A DNA stretch of 7,434 nucleotides from Candidatus Omnitrophota bacterium. Its GTDB lineage: Bacteria > Omnitrophota > Gorgyraeia > Gygaellales > Profunditerraquicolaceae. The DNA is taken from the NCBI GenBank assembly GCA_028717985.1, contig JAQUMS010000050.1, forward strand, positions 1 through 7,434. The letters run 5' to 3'. The position numbers and the translations under genes are program-made. The notes beneath the pieces were generated by a model. That model saw only the letters and a list, made by a program, of their open reading frames with translations. It had not been told where the DNA came from and did no database searches. Within the stretch, counting starts at the first letter, position 1; the number at the start of each line of letters is the position of its first letter. Of the stretch, positions 6,128-7,434 are shown piece by piece.

Positions 6128-7054
6128 GTGAGGCCAAAGACGATTATTATCGGCGCGCGAGGAAGCCTTCTTTCTGTCTGCCAGGCCGAAGGAGTAATCG
6201 GATTATTGAAAAAAAATTTTCCCCGGTGTGATTTTTCTCTGGCTAAAATTACGACTACCGGGGATAGGGTTAAGGAATGGAAACGTGTCGATAAAGGGAT
6301 CTTTGTTAAAGAAATAGAAGATGCTTTAAGCGGGGGCGACATAGATATAGCTGTTCACAGTGTGAAAGATCTTCCGTCTTCTCTGCCTGATGATTTATGC
6401 CTTGCCGCCGTGCCGGCCCGGGAAAACCCTTGCGATATACTCCTGTCGTTCCCACGCCGTTCTTTTAAAACCCTTCCTTTACATTCCCGTGTAGGGACCA
6501 GTAGTCTTCGAAGATCCGCTCAGGTTTTACATGTCCGCCCCGATGTCCGGATTGAGGAACTCCGGGGTAATCTTGATACCCGTATCCGTAAGCTTAAAGA
6601 AGGTTTGTTTGATGCCATTATCGTGGCGGCAGCGGGTTTAAACCGCCTGGGTTTTTCAGGTCTTTATCCATATCGTATCCCGTTTTCAATCATGCTTCCT
6701 GCCGCCGGTCAAGGGGCGCTCGGCCTTGAAATACGGCGGACCGATGACTGTACGCGGAAAATTGTTTCCGCGCTTAATAATAAAAATGATTTTTTGTGTG
6801 TTGAATGCGAGAGAATTTTTCTTAATGAATTGGGAGGAGGTTGCCGTCTGCCGGTTGCCGCATACGCCCGGATCCGGGGGCGTGTTATTTTTCTTGAAGC
6901 GGCGGTGATCAGCTGTGACGGAAAAGATATTATTCGGGTTTCACGCAAGGCGGGTATTGAGGCATATCGTGATCTTGGAAAACGGGCCGCGTGTGAAATC
7001 CTTGAAAAAGGCGGGAAGGAAATTCTGGATTGTGTACGCAAATCCTCGGAGTAA
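6128..7054 (+). CDS. hemC: Hydroxymethylbilane synthase (porphobilinogen deaminase) HemC
   Basis: HemC joins four porphobilinogen molecules into the linear hydroxymethylbilane using a covalently bound dipyrromethane cofactor; it is cytoplasmic. The product is 308 residues, standard for the family. Visible motifs are GARGSLLSVCQAE (9-21, usually TRxSxLALxQA), KGIFVKEIE (56-64), AVHSVKDLP (75-83) with the catalytic D81, GTSSLRRSAQ (123-132), RGNLDTRIRKL (146-156), PAAGQGALGLE (191-201), and GGGCRLPVAAYA (236-247), where C239 is the cofactor attachment site. All key residues are kept, so it should be active. The frame is open upstream into hemA, but GTG 6128 gives the expected N-terminus and has AAAGGGA upstream. 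The 1-base gap after the hemA stop suggests translational coupling, and cobA follows after 7 bases. Confidence 0.96.
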   Translation: MRPKTIIIGARGSLLSVCQAEGVIGLLKKNFPRCDFSLAKITTTGDRVKEWKRVDKGIFVKEIEDALSGGDIDIAVHSVKDLPSSLPDDLCLAAVPARENPCDILLSFPRRSFKTLPLHSRVGTSSLRRSAQVLHVRPDVRIEELRGNLDTRIRKLKEGLFDAIIVAAAGLNRLGFSGLYPYRIPFSIMLPAAGQGALGLEIRRTDDCTRKIVSALNNKNDFLCVECERIFLNELGGGCRLPVAAYARIRGRVIFLEAAVISCDGKDIIRVSRKAGIEAYRDLGKRAACEILEKGGKEILDCVRKSSE

Positions 7055-7061
7055 CAGGAAC

Positions 7062-7434
7062 ATGGCTAAAAACAGATTAAAAAGAGGAGTGGTGTATCTT
7101 GTCGGCGCGGGGCCGGGAGATCCCGGTCTTTTTACCGTCCGGGGCGTGAAACTTCTCCAGCGCGCCGATGCTGTTGTTTATGACCGCCTCGTTAACCCTT
7201 CTCTATTGGCATACGCGTCTTTAAAAGCCGAAAAGATATATGCCGGTAAATTACCGGACCGGCATACACTCACTCAGGATGAAATTAATAAATTGCTGGT
7301 ACGGTTGGCTGTTAAAGGTAAGACCGTTGTCCGTTTAAAAGGCGGCGATCCTCTTTTATTCGGCAGGGGGGCTGAAGAATCGTTATTCATGGCTAAACAT
7401 GGGATACGTTTTGAAATAGTCCCCGGAGATCGGA
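7062..7434 (+). CDS. cobA: Uroporphyrinogen-III C-methyltransferase (SUMT), N-terminal part, truncated by window end
   Basis: SUMT methylates uroporphyrinogen III at C2 and C7 with S-adenosylmethionine to give precorrin-2, the branch point to siroheme and cobalamin; its product is the substrate of the precorrin-2 dehydrogenase encoded at 4375. The 124 visible residues include VYLVGAGPGDPGLFTVRG (11-28), the YDRLV motif (40-44), AGKLPDRH (61-68, usually AGKRxGxH) and VVRLKGGDPLLFGRG (89-103). The conserved PGxT/S that should follow reads PGDR. This coincides with bases matching a sequencing adapter, so only about 7062-7426 is trusted. The ATG at 7062 has AGGA only 2 bases away, a poor fit, but the protein alignment supports it. 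In related operons cobA is often fused to hemD (uroporphyrinogen-III synthase); whether that holds here cannot be seen. Confidence 0.93.
   Translation, partial: MAKNRLKRGVVYLVGAGPGDPGLFTVRGVKLLQRADAVVYDRLVNPSLLAYASLKAEKIYAGKLPDRHTLTQDEINKLLVRLAVKGKTVVRLKGGDPLLFGRGAEESLFMAKHGIRFEIVPGDR
7427..7434. other. Probable residual Illumina adapter at the sequence end
   Basis: The last eight bases, AGATCGGA, equal the first eight of the common Illumina TruSeq adapter (AGATCGGAAGAGC). They also replace the strongly conserved residues after SUMT PG. This is probably assembly residue at a contig end, not genomic sequence. Chance identity of eight bases is possible, so it is an inference. Confidence 0.65.

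Overview
The window is a densely packed, all-plus-strand piece of bacterial chromosome of moderate GC content. It appears to hold two operon-like blocks. No strand switches, transposases, tRNA or rRNA genes, CRISPR arrays or prophage genes were seen. The gene styles (CheC and CheD together with CheB and CheR, full-length SD sequences, an early-tetrapyrrole block of Clostridium/Desulfovibrio type) suggest an anaerobic or environmental Gram-negative-like lineage. An uncultured phylum such as Omnitrophota is my guess, but this is a low-confidence inference because no marker gene is present.

Region 1 (1-4208) is a chemotaxis block: the 3' end of a ComFB-family gene, then cheR, cheY, cheD, cheB, cheC and cheW. 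It encodes receptor methylation (CheR), demethylation (CheB), receptor deamidation (CheD), CheY-P dephosphorylation (CheC), the output regulator (CheY) and the receptor-kinase coupler (CheW). This is the three-adaptation-system layout known from Bacillus and Thermotoga. The kinase CheA and the receptors are not in the window and must lie upstream or elsewhere.

Region 2 (4209-4374) is a 166-base gap carrying a perfect 11-bp inverted repeat just before the next gene. It may be a terminator for the che block, an operator, or a 5' leader element for the next operon.

Region 3 (4375-7434) is an early tetrapyrrole block: a precorrin-2 dehydrogenase of the SirC/Met8/CysG-N type, hemA (glutamyl-tRNA reductase), hemC (hydroxymethylbilane synthase) and the 5' part of cobA (uroporphyrinogen-III methyltransferase). 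Together they cover the first committed step from glutamyl-tRNA, assembly of the linear tetrapyrrole, and the methylation and oxidation steps leading to sirohydrochlorin, hence siroheme, cobalamin or siroheme-derived heme.

The points most worth a second look are a HemA lacking most of its C-terminal dimerization domain, a CheC whose first catalytic motif has lost its Asn, a CheY with a three-residue insertion beside the phosphorylation site, the ComFB gene at the head of a che cluster, and the last eight bases of the window. Those bases match the start of the common Illumina adapter and break a conserved SUMT motif, so they are probably not genomic. I did not find a clear, wholly new biological system here.
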